Position numbers and translations under genes: made by a program | Notes under the pieces: model-generated | The model's database searches: none | The model's input: only the letters and a program-made list of their open reading frames with translations | Told to the model about the DNA's origin: nothing | From: Clostridium sardiniense | Lineage (GTDB): Bacteria; Bacillota; Clostridia; Clostridiales; Clostridiaceae | DNA: 49,026 nucleotides | Direction of reading: 5' to 3' | Assembly (NCBI RefSeq): GCF_016907995.1 | Contig: NZ_JAFBDA010000024.1 | Location: forward strand, 1-49,026 | Shown: piece after piece, positions 1-8,496 of the stretch | How positions within the stretch are numbered: position 1 is the stretch's first letter | Layout: each line of letters opens with the position of its first letter

Positions 1-166
1 TTAAGACAAAATATAGAGAGTTTTATAGAAATAATGTAATTATATATTTAACTAATTATTTCATTTGTTTATAGAAGGTAAAATATTTTTATTTTAAATT
101 ATGGATTAATATTCAAATAATTATAAAAGAGATATTGCAAAGAAATGTATTTTAAATAGATGATTT

Positions 167-197
167 TTGATACATAAATTACAAAATATGTTATAAT
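167..197 (+). promoter_or_regulatory. Putative sigma-A promoter of the metalloprotease gene
   Basis: TTGATA at 167-172 and TATAAT at 192-197 are 19 bp apart. The -10 box is preceded by TGT, which makes an extended -10 and offsets the long spacer. It lies 49 bp before the start codon at 247. Nothing else was recognised in 1-246, which is AT-rich and apparently non-coding. Confidence 0.5.
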
Positions 198-246
198 CAT
201 CATGGGTTTTAGGGAATGTCTATAAAATAACATTAGGGGGAAGCGT

Positions 247-1605
247 ATGGGAATTATAAAGACAGGATTAAAGATAATAGTATATCTTATAACTATGTTA
301 GTATACATATTTTTACCAATATTTTTGAATTTTAAAGGTAATATAATTTTAGCATTAATACTAAGTTTAATCTTAATTTTTAGTACAATTAAGATAGTTA
401 AAAACATAGTAAAGAAAGAAAAGGGATGTAAAGTAAAGGATATATTGTTTTGTACATTAAATCTAATACTTATAGGAATAGTTGTTGTTATGACAATTAC
501 AGTGGTGGAGATTTATAGAGAAGAAGATAGGAGTATAGCTTTATATGCTGTTTTAGAAAAAACAGAGATGGAACCAGAAGGGTATAATGATGTATTTAAA
601 AAGGAAGAAAGAGATGATTATACAATTCTTTATACAGAAAAATTAGAACCAGCATTAAATAATATAAACTTAATTATAGATAGATCAATTAAATTAAATA
701 ATAGAATTTTTGGAGATTTTGATAAATCACCTGTAACTATTAAATTTGATTATATAAAAGATGTATTTGAAGGGAGATATAATTCAGAAGGTTTAGATGG
801 TATGTATATTCCACTTACTAAAAATATTTATTTTTATGGAAAGGATGCATATGATGATGTATTAGGAACCTTAAAGTTACAGGATTCATTAATACATGAA
901 TATACTCATCATGTAATGTTTGAATTCTTCAAGGCGAATGAGGTAGATATTTCAACTATTCCTTTGTGGTTTATTGAAGGAGTGGCAGAACATATTGCCG
1001 ATACAAACTATATTACAGAAATTAATAAAATAGTACCTTTTAATAAGCTTGTGACTACTGAGCAGTGGGAAAAGAATTTAAAAAAAGAAAATACAATATA
1101 TATGCAAAGTAAGTATGCAGTGAGACGGATAGTTATATTAAAAGGTGAAAATAAATTAAAAGATATTATATTAAAAAGTAAGGAATCAGATTTTAATACT
1201 GCTTTTAAAGAAGTTGTAGGGATTTCTATAGAAGATCTTGAAAGGATTATGAATGAAAATTTAAAGGATAACTTTACTAAACAATTTTTTGAATTTAGAA
1301 ATGCTGATAAGGATAGGACTAAGGAAGAGAAAATATATTCAGATAAATATATGCATGATAAGGAAAAGGCATTAGAAAAATATATTTTAATAGAGAACAA
1401 TCCAAGAGCATATTCTTTATTAGCAGACATATATATTAACGGAAATGAGTATGATAAAGCTGAAAAATTATTAAAAGAGGGTATAGAAAAAAATCCAGAG
1501 GAATCGGGGTTATATAGAAGATTAGGACTTATGTATGAAAAGAAAAACCAATTAGAGTTAGCAAATGAATGGTTTAAGAAGGAAGAAAGTCTTAATAAAA
1601 AGTAA
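247..1605 (+). CDS. Membrane-anchored gluzincin metalloprotease (peptidase MA-like) with C-terminal TPR-like repeats
   Basis: The protein has 452 residues. Three hydrophobic segments (about 8-28, 31-51 and 66-88) anchor the N-terminus. The rest is probably extracytoplasmic. HEYTH at 217-221 fits the zinc-binding HExxH motif, and the downstream WFIEGVAEH at 241-249 supplies the EGxAE-type glutamate typical of peptidase-MA/M1-like gluzincins. Residues from about 375 to the end hold TPR-like helices (YSLLADIYINGNEYDKAEKL, then GLYRRLGLMYEKKNQLELA). A GGGGGAAG ribosome site precedes the ATG. Two small genes follow in the same direction at gaps of about 60 bp, so all three may be co-transcribed. 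The substrate is unknown. The fold assignment rests on the two motifs and the architecture. Confidence 0.75.
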   Translation: MGIIKTGLKIIVYLITMLVYIFLPIFLNFKGNIILALILSLILIFSTIKIVKNIVKKEKGCKVKDILFCTLNLILIGIVVVMTITVVEIYREEDRSIALYAVLEKTEMEPEGYNDVFKKEERDDYTILYTEKLEPALNNINLIIDRSIKLNNRIFGDFDKSPVTIKFDYIKDVFEGRYNSEGLDGMYIPLTKNIYFYGKDAYDDVLGTLKLQDSLIHEYTHHVMFEFFKANEVDISTIPLWFIEGVAEHIADTNYITEINKIVPFNKLVTTEQWEKNLKKENTIYMQSKYAVRRIVILKGENKLKDIILKSKESDFNTAFKEVVGISIEDLERIMNENLKDNFTKQFFEFRNADKDRTKEEKIYSDKYMHDKEKALEKYILIENNPRAYSLLADIYINGNEYDKAEKLLKEGIEKNPEESGLYRRLGLMYEKKNQLELANEWFKKEESLNKK

Positions 1606-1665
1606 TATTGAAATTAGAATTGGTTAAGTTATGGTTATTTAAATTATGTATGGGGGAAAGATATT

Positions 1666-2061
1666 ATGCTTTGGTTTATTCTTGGGATAGTATTTTATTA
1701 TATTATAAAATTGGCAGTAAAATATGGCGTAGAAGAAGCTAGTTCTTCTATAGCATCAGATAAATTTATAGATAGATTATCTGATGCATTAATAAATAGA
1801 ATTGAAGAAAAAGAAAGTTTAGATAGAAAAAATAAATCTAAAAAAATTCTAACTGATACCATAAAAGAGTGCGTAGGTAAAGAGTGTAAAATAATTTTAG
1901 ATTTAGTTTATGTAGATGATAATGGATCAGGGAATATTATAAAAGGAATAGTTAGATCTGCTGATGAGATATGGTTAAGAATTGAATATATAAATAAAAA
2001 TAATGAAAATGCTTTAAAAATAATAAAATTAGAAAATATTACTTCGATAGAGATAATATAA
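1666..2061 (+). CDS. Small membrane-anchored protein of unknown function with an Sm-like C-terminal half
   Basis: The protein has 131 residues. It starts with one hydrophobic helix (about 2-20), followed by a charged helical stretch (about 30-70). The last 60 residues alternate hydrophobic and polar positions like a small beta-barrel (GNIIKGIVRSADEIWLRIEY, then IIKLENITSIEII). That pattern resembles Sm/LSM-type folds, but this is an impression from the pattern and not a family match. GGGGGAAAG lies a few bases before the ATG. It sits 60 bp after the metalloprotease gene and 64 bp before the next small gene. No function can be assigned. Confidence 0.6.
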   Translation: MLWFILGIVFYYIIKLAVKYGVEEASSSIASDKFIDRLSDALINRIEEKESLDRKNKSKKILTDTIKECVGKECKIILDLVYVDDNGSGNIIKGIVRSADEIWLRIEYINKNNENALKIIKLENITSIEII

Positions 2062-2125
2062 TTTATAAATAGATAAGTTTAATTGGTTTATATAAATTAT
2101 ATATTTTTGAGAGGAGTAAATTTCT

Positions 2126-2347
2126 ATGAAATGTACACTTTGCAATTCTGAAATGGAAAAGGGATATATACAAAACAAACGTGAAGCACTTTGTTGGATA
2201 CCTGAAAATGAAGAACGAGGAATATTCAAATGTTTAAGCAGTCCAAATGGGGTAGAACTTGCAAAATACTCAATAGTAGAAGGTAGCGAAAAGGCTAAAG
2301 CTTATTACTGTAGACAATGCAAACAATGTATTATAGAAGGAAAGTAA
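2126..2347 (+). CDS. Small zinc-ribbon protein (DUF6487-like)
   Basis: The protein has 73 residues. An N-terminal CTLC pair, directly followed by NSEMEKGYIQ, and a C-terminal CRQC pair (plus one more Cys in KQCII) can form a four-cysteine zinc ribbon. The start CxxCxxxMExGYI and the spacing resemble the small Firmicute family annotated as DUF6487. GAGGAGTAAA provides a good ribosome site before the ATG. It is the last gene of the short plus-strand run and ends before a terminator shared with the convergent chromate-transporter genes. Its role is unknown. Confidence 0.7.
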   Translation: MKCTLCNSEMEKGYIQNKREALCWIPENEERGIFKCLSSPNGVELAKYSIVEGSEKAKAYYCRQCKQCIIEGK

Positions 2348-2460
2348 AAATATAATTAGAGAATCGATTATAAAAGATAAGTGAAAAATACATCATAATT
2401 ATAAGTTTTTTATAGAATAAATATACTATATAAAATAATAAAAGAAATAATATAAATATA

Positions 2461-2497
2461 AAAAAGCCAGCAAAATTAATTTTTGCGGGCTTTTTTA
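2461..2497. terminator. Bidirectional terminator between the zinc-ribbon gene and the chromate-transporter operon
   Basis: GCCAGCAAAA and TTTTTGCGGGC pair around TTAA. A-runs lie on the left and T-runs on the right, so the hairpin can terminate both convergent transcription units. The minus-strand stop codon lies at 2503-2505. Confidence 0.85.
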
Positions 2498-2502
2498 TAG
2501 TT

Positions 2503-3072
2503 TTAAGATGCAAACTTAAATACAATTCCAACAACAGCAGACAAAGCTATATAAACAATTGGTGACTTCTTGTATTTAGATATTAAGAAAAATAAAATTG
2601 CTGCAAGTATTAATGCTTTAAAGGAAAGTATATCCATAATATCTGATGTTTTGGCGTACTTATCTAAAGTTAATATTGATATTTTAACTATTTCAAATCC
2701 AGCAGCGGCAAGAAGACCAGTTGATGCTGGACGAAGTCCATAGAAACAATTTTGAACCATATCATTTTCTTTAAACTTATCTAAAACTTGAGCTACAAGT
2801 AAAATTATAATAATGGAAGGAACAATAATACCAATTGTAGCATCTATACATCCTGCAAGTCCTTTAGTTGCATATCCAACATAAGATGCCATATTAATAC
2901 CCATTGCACCTGGAACTGATTGAGATATAGCAACCATATTGGCAAGGTCAGTGTGAGTAAACCATCCAGTTTTATCTGAAATATCATAAAGGAATGGAAT
3001 AGTAGCTGCGCCACCACCTACGGCAAAAAGACCTACCTTAAAAAATTCAAAAAATAATCTAATTAGTATCAT
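2503..3072 (-). CDS. Chromate transporter family protein, second half of a split pair
   Basis: This is a 189-residue polytopic membrane protein of the CHR family in its short, single-domain form. It has the signature FFKVGLFAVGGGAATIPFL near the N-terminus and SQSVPGAMGINMASYVGY after it, both typical of ChrA halves. I chose ATG at 3072 because GGAGGTA lies at 3079-3085 on the same strand. A longer frame to 3108 would add residues without a ribosome site. The start overlaps the end of the upstream CHR gene by 14 bp, so translational coupling and heterodimer formation are likely. The substrate may be chromate or another anion, which cannot be told from sequence. Confidence 0.85.
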   Translation of the reverse strand: MILIRLFFEFFKVGLFAVGGGAATIPFLYDISDKTGWFTHTDLANMVAISQSVPGAMGINMASYVGYATKGLAGCIDATIGIIVPSIIIILLVAQVLDKFKENDMVQNCFYGLRPASTGLLAAAGFEIVKISILTLDKYAKTSDIMDILSFKALILAAILFFLISKYKKSPIVYIALSAVVGIVFKFAS

Positions 3073-3610
3073 GTTTTTTACCTCCAAGTCCTTTAAGTAC
3101 AATTCCACTTATTCCTGAAATAATTATGAATAAAACAGGAGATATATTTGTAAAAATAGAAAATCCAAGTACAAGCACAAATATAATAAGTGTTTTAATA
3201 TCAATTACAGATGTTTTAAGTAATTTAATTGCAGTATTTAAAATAAGTACAGCAACACATACACGAATTCCAGCAAAGGCATCTTTAACAATTGGAAGAT
3301 CAGAAAAGTTGCCAATAAAAGTTGCAATTATTGAAATAAGTATTACAGATGGAGTTACAAACCCAAGTGTTGCAAATATTCCACCTAGACTTCCTTTCCT
3401 TTTATATCCTATAAATGTAGCAGTATTAACTGCAATTACTCCAGGTGTACATTGACCAATTGCATAATAATCAGTAAGTTCTTCATCGGTAATCCAATGT
3501 CTTTTTTCAATTATTTCCCTTTGAAGTATTGGAAACATTGTATATCCTCCACCAAAATTCATAAGTCCAAGTTTTATAAAGAGAAGGTATAAATCAAATA
3601 AATCTTTCAT
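3059..3610 (-). CDS. Chromate transporter family protein, first half of a split pair
   Basis: The protein has 183 residues and is a single CHR domain. LGLMNFGGGYTMFPIL near the N-terminus and AIGQCTPGVIAVNTATFIGY about 40 residues later are the family hallmarks. About five or six hydrophobic segments follow. It is the first gene of a two-gene minus-strand operon whose partner starts 14 bp inside this gene. It is transcribed divergently from a LysR-type regulator across a 130-bp gap with a long inverted repeat, which is the usual arrangement for direct LysR control. Paired short CHR proteins are known to function together in other Firmicutes. Confidence 0.85.
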   Translation of the reverse strand: MKDLFDLYLLFIKLGLMNFGGGYTMFPILQREIIEKRHWITDEELTDYYAIGQCTPGVIAVNTATFIGYKRKGSLGGIFATLGFVTPSVILISIIATFIGNFSDLPIVKDAFAGIRVCVAVLILNTAIKLLKTSVIDIKTLIIFVLVLGFSIFTNISPVLFIIISGISGIVLKGLGGKKHDTN

Positions 3611-3672
3611 ACTAAAATCCTTTCTATGTTTAATTAATATTTATTGTCTTTACAAGTAATTTATTTTATATT

Positions 3673-3718
3673 AAAGTTTATTTAAATATTTAGTTAACAT
3701 AAGATTTAAACAAACTTT
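3673..3718. promoter_or_regulatory. Long inverted repeat in the divergent LysR / chromate-transporter promoter region
   Basis: The left arm AAAGTTTATTTAAAT (3673-3687) and the right arm ATTTAAACAAACTTT (3704-3718) match as an inverted repeat at 14 of 15 positions, with a 16-bp spacer. It lies between the two divergent start codons. It is the best candidate for the LysR-type operator. Assignment to this regulator is inferred from position. Confidence 0.6.
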
Positions 3719-3740
3719 AACATAAACAGAGGTGCTATTT

Positions 3741-4604
3741 ATGGATATTAAACATCTTAAATACTTTATTGCAATTGCAGAAGAAGGTAACATAACTTCA
3801 GCTGCAAAGAGACTACATATTTCACAACCACCTTTAAGTATGCAGTTAAAACTTCTAGAAGAAGAACTTGGTATAACTCTTGTAGAAAGAGGTTCTCGTA
3901 ATATAACTTTAACTGATGCAGGAAGACTTTTATATAAACATGCATGTAAGATAGTTTCACTAACAAATACTGCAATTAAAGAGATAGAAGACTTTGATAA
4001 TGGCGTTAAAGGAACATTAAGACTTGGTACTATCTCATCATCAGGAACTGCACTTTTATCACGTAGAATGATAGAATTTCATAAAAATAATCCTAACATA
4101 AGCTTCGAAGTACATGAAGGTACAACCTTTGAAATGCTAGAGATGCTTGAAGATAATACTATTGAAGTAGCAATAGTTAGAACACCTTTTAAAGCAAAAA
4201 ATGTTGTTTTGAATTATCTAGAATCAGAGCCTATGGTTGCAGTTGCAAGAGAAGAACACTTTAGTGATATAAAAGAAGATATTATATCACTTGATAAGCT
4301 AGATAATAAGCCTTTAATTTTCTATAGAAGATATGAATTATTAATTACATCAATATTTGAAAAAAATAATGTTAAGTTAAATAGTTTCTGTAAAAATGAT
4401 GATGCAAGAACTACATTATTATGGGCAAAAGCAGGTCTTGGTATAGCAGTTATTCCAAAATCAGCAGCAAAGATTATTGAAAGTAATAATCTTAAAACAA
4501 AAGTAATAGATGAAACTAATCTATATACAAGGCTTGGAGTTATCTATAGAAAAAGTACAAATCTTTCAAAAGCAGCAAAAAGTTTTATTAAGTTGTTTAA
4601 TTAG
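3741..4604 (+). CDS. LysR-family transcriptional regulator
   Basis: The protein has 287 residues. The N-terminal winged helix-turn-helix is classical: DIKHLKYFIAIAEEGNITSA, then AAKRLHISQPPLSMQLKLLE and LTDAGRLLYKHA. It is followed by the linker helix and an effector-binding periplasmic-protein-like domain (about 90-285). I placed the start at ATG 3741, where AGAGGTG lies about 7 bases upstream. A GTG nine bases earlier (3732) is in frame but overlaps that ribosome site. It is divergent from the two chromate-transporter genes and is likely to control them. The inducer is unknown. The family call is certain; the target is inferred from neighbourhood. Confidence 0.93.
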   Translation: MDIKHLKYFIAIAEEGNITSAAKRLHISQPPLSMQLKLLEEELGITLVERGSRNITLTDAGRLLYKHACKIVSLTNTAIKEIEDFDNGVKGTLRLGTISSSGTALLSRRMIEFHKNNPNISFEVHEGTTFEMLEMLEDNTIEVAIVRTPFKAKNVVLNYLESEPMVAVAREEHFSDIKEDIISLDKLDNKPLIFYRRYELLITSIFEKNNVKLNSFCKNDDARTTLLWAKAGLGIAVIPKSAAKIIESNNLKTKVIDETNLYTRLGVIYRKSTNLSKAAKSFIKLFN

Positions 4605-5022
4605 AAAAATACATAATAAAAAGTAGAGTAAAAATTCTTACTGATATAATATAACACTGAATTTAATATATTTAAAATATATAATTTATATAATAACCAT
4701 ATAAATTTTGTATAGTTATGATAAATATATAAAATTAAGGTACGATACTTAGTTTATCCAAAAAAGTAAAACATAAAAAATAAATAGAAAAGTTTAGATT
4801 CTGCATTATTAATATTTCAGGAGCACTGTATAATTATAATGTGGGATTTTTTTATTATATAAAAATAATAAAAATTACATTAATGTATAGTGATTTCTTT
4901 AATTATTTTATAAGCCTTAATATATAATTGCTTATGAAAAAATAAAATTACTTATATTATTGAAACTTTACTAATAATGTTATATATTATATATAACAAA
5001 TAGAATATAAGAAGGTGAAGTT
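4605..5022. other. Gene-free AT-rich stretch with a long A/T hairpin and one promoter
   Basis: No convincing reading frame is visible. At about 4838-4881 an imperfect inverted repeat (AATGT... and ...ACATT outside, ATTTTTTTATTAT against AATAATAAAAAT inside) could form a hairpin made almost only of A and T. It may mark the 3' end of the LysR transcript, although it is not a classical terminator. The GntR promoter lies at the right edge. Confidence 0.4.
4960..4988 (+). promoter_or_regulatory. Putative sigma-A promoter of the gntR operon
   Basis: TTGAAA (4960-4965), a 17-bp spacer and TATATT (4983-4988) lie 35 bp before the GTG start at 5023. The following ATAT-rich palindromic stretch could hold an autoregulatory operator, but this is not demonstrable by eye. 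Confidence 0.5.
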
Positions 5023-5403
5023 GTGTTAATGACATTAGAGTTTGATAGTGAAGTTCCAATATATCTGCAGATAAAGAAGAATATAATAGAAGGTATAGCA
5101 AAGGGATTGATAAAAGATGGCGATAGACTTCCAGCAGTAAGAGAACTTGCATCAGAGATAGAAGTAAATCTTCATACAGTGAATAAAGCATATAACTTGT
5201 TAAAAGAAGAGGGGTATGTAAGTGTAGACAGAAGAATTGGTGTACTTGTAAATATAAAGAAAGCTAAGGATGATGAAAAATTTATAGAAAGCTATAAAGA
5301 AAAGATAAATGAAGTGGTAGCAGAAGGTATGGCAAAGGGATTAAAGCGAGATGAAATGGTAAGTTTATTAAATACTATTTTAGATGGATATGAGGGGAGA
5401 TAG
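5023..5403 (+). CDS. GntR-family regulator, YtrA subgroup
   Basis: The protein has 126 residues. It has a GntR winged helix-turn-helix (VPIYLQIKKNIIEGIAKGLI, then LPAVRELASEIEVNLHTVNK) and only a short C-terminal helical tail, which is the size and layout of the YtrA subgroup. The GTG at 5023 lies close to the ribosome site AAGGTGA (5012-5018). The ATG at 5029 is an equally possible start and would shorten the protein by two residues. The stop is followed after 5 bp by a DUF1648 membrane-protein gene. Regulator and membrane protein therefore form a tight two-gene operon, a common arrangement in which the GntR protein represses its own operon. Confidence 0.9.
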   Translation: MLMTLEFDSEVPIYLQIKKNIIEGIAKGLIKDGDRLPAVRELASEIEVNLHTVNKAYNLLKEEGYVSVDRRIGVLVNIKKAKDDEKFIESYKEKINEVVAEGMAKGLKRDEMVSLLNTILDGYEGR

Positions 5404-5408
5404 ATTTT

Positions 5409-6503
5409 ATGGTTGATATAGGATTTATAATTATAATGATTTTGGTAATTCTTACTGAATTCTTTGCGTGTGCGATTTTAGCTGTAAAAGGAAAGAAAAA
5501 TGTACTTATAGGATGTATTGTAAGTGATGAAATTAGAGCAAATGATAAAATAAAGCAAAAGGAAAAAGAATATATAAATATAAATGTAATTATTAGTATA
5601 TTAGCGATTTTAGGAATCGTAATAAGTTATTTTCAAAATAGTCAGCTAATAGCTATAATTTCAATGTTCTTTTCTATAATAGGTGGAATGGTATGTTATG
5701 GAGTTTATAATAAAAAGATAAGAGAACTTAAAGAAGAACTTGGCGGGTTAAAGGATAAAAAGCAAGTTGTTGTAGTTTCTACAGAAAGAAACAAGTACAG
5801 CTTTAAAAGACTCGGGTATTATCTTTTAATTGGAATTCCAGTATTAGTATTAAATACAGTTTTTGCCATAAAACAATATAGTATATTACCTGATAGAATT
5901 CCAACTCAGTTTGATTTTAGTGGAAATATAACTGCTTACTCTGAAAAGAATTTTTTCCTTTTTGGTGGTTTAATATTTTCTATAGTGTTTATGATAATAA
6001 CTTTTATAGCAGTTGATTATATACTACAAACTAAGAAGATGAAGATTGATCCTACAAATCCAGAGAAATCTAGGGGAAATAATCTAAAATATAGAGATAT
6101 AATATCAAAGCTTATGATGTGTATAATGCTAGTTGCTTTGATAACATTAACTATAGGAAATCTTCAAGTGCTGCAAATAATAAAAAACAGTAGAAATGCA
6201 ATGTGGATAGTTGTTATACTTACAGCTATCATGCTTATAGCACTTATGTATTATTCAATAAAAGCATTTAAGATTAGAAATGATTACGAAACAGAAAATA
6301 ATAATGTAATACAAAGAGATGATGATAGTAAATGGAAATTTGGCTTTATATATTACAATAAACAAGATCCATCAATATTTGTGGAAAAAAGAGTAGGAAT
6401 AGGATGGACTATAAATGCAGGAAATAAAATAGGGATGTTATTGTATATACTAACATTAGTTATAGTAGTCTTTGCTGTAGGTATGTCTATAGTTCAAAGT
6501 TAA
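5409..6503 (+). CDS. DUF1648 / SdpI-like multi-pass membrane protein
   Basis: The protein has 364 residues and about seven hydrophobic segments. The central LPDRIPTQFDFSGNITAYSE (about residues 161-180) is the DUF1648 signature seen in SdpI-type immunity proteins. The last third, with KWKFGFIYYNKQDPSIFVEK and GWTINAGNK, resembles the DUF5808 module often fused behind it. It follows the GntR gene at 5 bp and shares its transcript. Two hairpin terminators close the operon. The role is not established. In Bacillus, SdpI protects against the SdpC toxin, but most DUF1648 proteins have no assigned function. Confidence 0.82.
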   Translation: MVDIGFIIIMILVILTEFFACAILAVKGKKNVLIGCIVSDEIRANDKIKQKEKEYININVIISILAILGIVISYFQNSQLIAIISMFFSIIGGMVCYGVYNKKIRELKEELGGLKDKKQVVVVSTERNKYSFKRLGYYLLIGIPVLVLNTVFAIKQYSILPDRIPTQFDFSGNITAYSEKNFFLFGGLIFSIVFMIITFIAVDYILQTKKMKIDPTNPEKSRGNNLKYRDIISKLMMCIMLVALITLTIGNLQVLQIIKNSRNAMWIVVILTAIMLIALMYYSIKAFKIRNDYETENNNVIQRDDDSKWKFGFIYYNKQDPSIFVEKRVGIGWTINAGNKIGMLLYILTLVIVVFAVGMSIVQS

Positions 6504-6506
6504 TTA

Positions 6507-6536
6507 AAAGAGATGTAATATACATCTCTTTTTTAG
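6507..6536 (+). terminator. Terminator of the gntR-DUF1648 operon
   Basis: AGAGATGTA (6509-6517) pairs perfectly with TACATCTCT (6521-6529) around a 3-nt loop and is followed by TTTTT. Confidence 0.9.
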
Positions 6537-6579
6537 TTGGATTTTGTCGATGCTTTGAAATGATACAGTTTATATCTCT

Positions 6580-6614
6580 AAATGACTATCTTGTATATAG
6601 GATAGTCATTTTTA
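6580..6614. terminator. Second hairpin terminator behind the gntR operon
   Basis: AAATGACTATC (6580-6590) pairs with GATAGTCATTT (6601-6611) around a 10-nt loop and is followed by a short T-run. It may be a back-up terminator or serve the opposite strand. Confidence 0.7.
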
Positions 6615-6740
6615 GTTTAAATAGAATTATAAAATAAATATAGTTAAAGGAAGTATACTTTATGAATAGAAAATAATTGCATGATATAATGAGAATAAAA
6701 TTATTTTATATACTGCTAATAAATTTAAGGGGGAGACAGT

Positions 6741-8414
6741 ATGATTTATATTTACATAATAATTGCAGTGATACTTATTATAGGGGCATATATTTATGAA
6801 ATTTATAAAAGAAGAAAAAGATTAAGAGAAAGAATACTTAAAAGCTATGGGGAAAAAATAAATATAAAAAATGCTAAAGTGAACTTTGAATATGTAAGGA
6901 GTTATTTTAGAAATAAAAAAGATAATGAAAAATTTTTTATTGATGATATAACATGGAATGATTTAAATATGGATGAAGTATTTAAATCTATGAACAATAC
7001 TCAAACTTCAATAGGAGAAGAAATTCTATATTGCATTTTGAGGATACCATTATTTGATAAGTGTGAATTAATCTGGAGAGATGAAATAATAGATTATTTT
7101 ATGAGAAATTCAAAAGATAGATTTAAGATTCAGTTTACATTAGGGGAGTATGGTAAAAAAGATTCAGCTTGCATAACAAACTATTTTAAAGAGCCAAAGA
7201 AACCTAATAAAGATAAGCTTTTATTATATAGAAGTTTGAGAATTATACCATTTATATTTGTAATTTTAACGATTATAAAGCCTGTACTAGCATTTTTAGT
7301 AATGATATCTATTGGAATTAATATTATTTTAAATTGGAGAATTAAAAATAAACATAAATTTGAAATACAAGATTATATGTATATGCTTGGAATGATAAAC
7401 ACAGCAAATAAAGTGTATTCATTAAATATAGAGTATATAAACAATAAATTTCTACATATAAAAGATTCATTAAATAATTTAAAATCTATAAGGAATAAAG
7501 TTATATTAGATGATTCAAATATGTATATGAGTGATGCTTCAATATGGAAGATGTATAAAGATAATGTTATGTTAAGTGACATAATAAAGTATGAGAAAAT
7601 ATTAAATATATTATATAAAAAAGTAGATGATTTTAAAAATATATACGAATATATGGGGTATATAGATTCATTGATTTCAATTGCATCTTACAGGGATTCT
7701 TTGGATAGTTATACTAAGCCTATCTTAGAAAAAAGTAGTGAGAAAAAAGAATATTTAGAATCGAAAGATCTATATCATCCATTTATAGAAGAACCAGTTA
7801 AAAATTCAATTAACATAGATAAATCCATATTGATTACAGGTTCAAACGCATCAGGAAAATCTACATTCTTAAAAACTTTAGCATTAAATGCAATTACAGC
7901 TCAAAGTATATATACTGTATATGCAGAAGAATATAAAAGTAGTTATTTTAGGGTTTATAGTTCAATGGCTCTTAAAGATAGTATATTTACAAAAGAGAGC
8001 TATTACATGGTAGAGATAAAGTCACTAAAGAGAATATTAGATAGTATACCTTTAGAATATCCTATTCTTTGCTTTGTTGATGAAATATTAAGAGGAACAA
8101 ATACAATAGAGAGAATTGCAGCATCTTCTGAAGTATTAAATCATTTAGCAGAAAGTAAAAATTGTATATGTGTAGCAGCAACCCATGATATAGAATTAAC
8201 CTATATATTAGAAAAGAACTTTAATAATTATCATTTCCAAGAAGAAATAAAAGATAATGACATAATATTTGATTATAAATTGTATAGTGGAAGGTCTAAG
8301 ACTAGGAATGCTATAAAGATACTTTCATTTATAGGATATGATAAAGAAATAGTAGACAGAGCTTATGATAGAGCTAGGGTTTTTACTAAAACAAACAAAT
8401 GGCAAGAGATTTAA
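6741..8414 (+). CDS. Membrane-anchored MutS-family ATPase
   Basis: The protein has 557 residues. A transmembrane helix at 2-19 and a strongly hydrophobic stretch at about 170-198 flank a soluble segment. A MutS-like core/lever helical region (about 205-340) and an ABC-type ATPase domain follow. Walker A is GSNASGKS at 367-374 and Walker B is CFVDE with D447 and E448, followed by LRGTNTIERIAASSEVL, a hallmark of MutS domain V. The mismatch-binding domain I and the Smr nuclease domain are absent. It therefore belongs to the short MutS-like proteins of unknown function and should not be called a mismatch-repair MutS. AAGGGGGAG lies directly upstream of the ATG. It is monocistronic, between terminators. 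Confidence 0.85.
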   Translation: MIYIYIIIAVILIIGAYIYEIYKRRKRLRERILKSYGEKINIKNAKVNFEYVRSYFRNKKDNEKFFIDDITWNDLNMDEVFKSMNNTQTSIGEEILYCILRIPLFDKCELIWRDEIIDYFMRNSKDRFKIQFTLGEYGKKDSACITNYFKEPKKPNKDKLLLYRSLRIIPFIFVILTIIKPVLAFLVMISIGINIILNWRIKNKHKFEIQDYMYMLGMINTANKVYSLNIEYINNKFLHIKDSLNNLKSIRNKVILDDSNMYMSDASIWKMYKDNVMLSDIIKYEKILNILYKKVDDFKNIYEYMGYIDSLISIASYRDSLDSYTKPILEKSSEKKEYLESKDLYHPFIEEPVKNSINIDKSILITGSNASGKSTFLKTLALNAITAQSIYTVYAEEYKSSYFRVYSSMALKDSIFTKESYYMVEIKSLKRILDSIPLEYPILCFVDEILRGTNTIERIAASSEVLNHLAESKNCICVAATHDIELTYILEKNFNNYHFQEEIKDNDIIFDYKLYSGRSKTRNAIKILSFIGYDKEIVDRAYDRARVFTKTNKWQEI

Positions 8415-8428
8415 TTATAACTATATAG

Positions 8429-8453
8429 AATTCTAAAATTTTTAGAATTTTTT
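8429..8453 (+). terminator. Terminator of the MutS-like gene
   Basis: AATTCTAAAA and TTTTAGAATT form a short hairpin followed by a T-run, just after the stop codon. Confidence 0.7.
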
Positions 8454-8461
8454 AAAAATAC

Positions 8462-8490
8462 TTGCAATTAATTGAAGTATCTGTTATTAT
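8462..8490 (+). promoter_or_regulatory. Promoter of zinc-ribbon gene copy 1
   Basis: TTGCAA (8462-8467), a 17-bp spacer and TATTAT (8485-8490). The other two copies have boxes at the same spacing, followed by the same start-region motif GTAG(A/C)AATACAAAA. Confidence 0.7.
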
Positions 8491-8496
8491 AAGAGA

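Noticed and set aside
99..407. 102-codon minus-strand frame overlapping the start of the metalloprotease gene
   Set aside because: It covers the promoter and the membrane helices of the real gene and has no ribosome site.
6741..8414. Calling the ATPase MutS2 or MutS
   Set aside because: It lacks mismatch-binding domain I and the Smr nuclease domain and has membrane segments, so neither name is justified.
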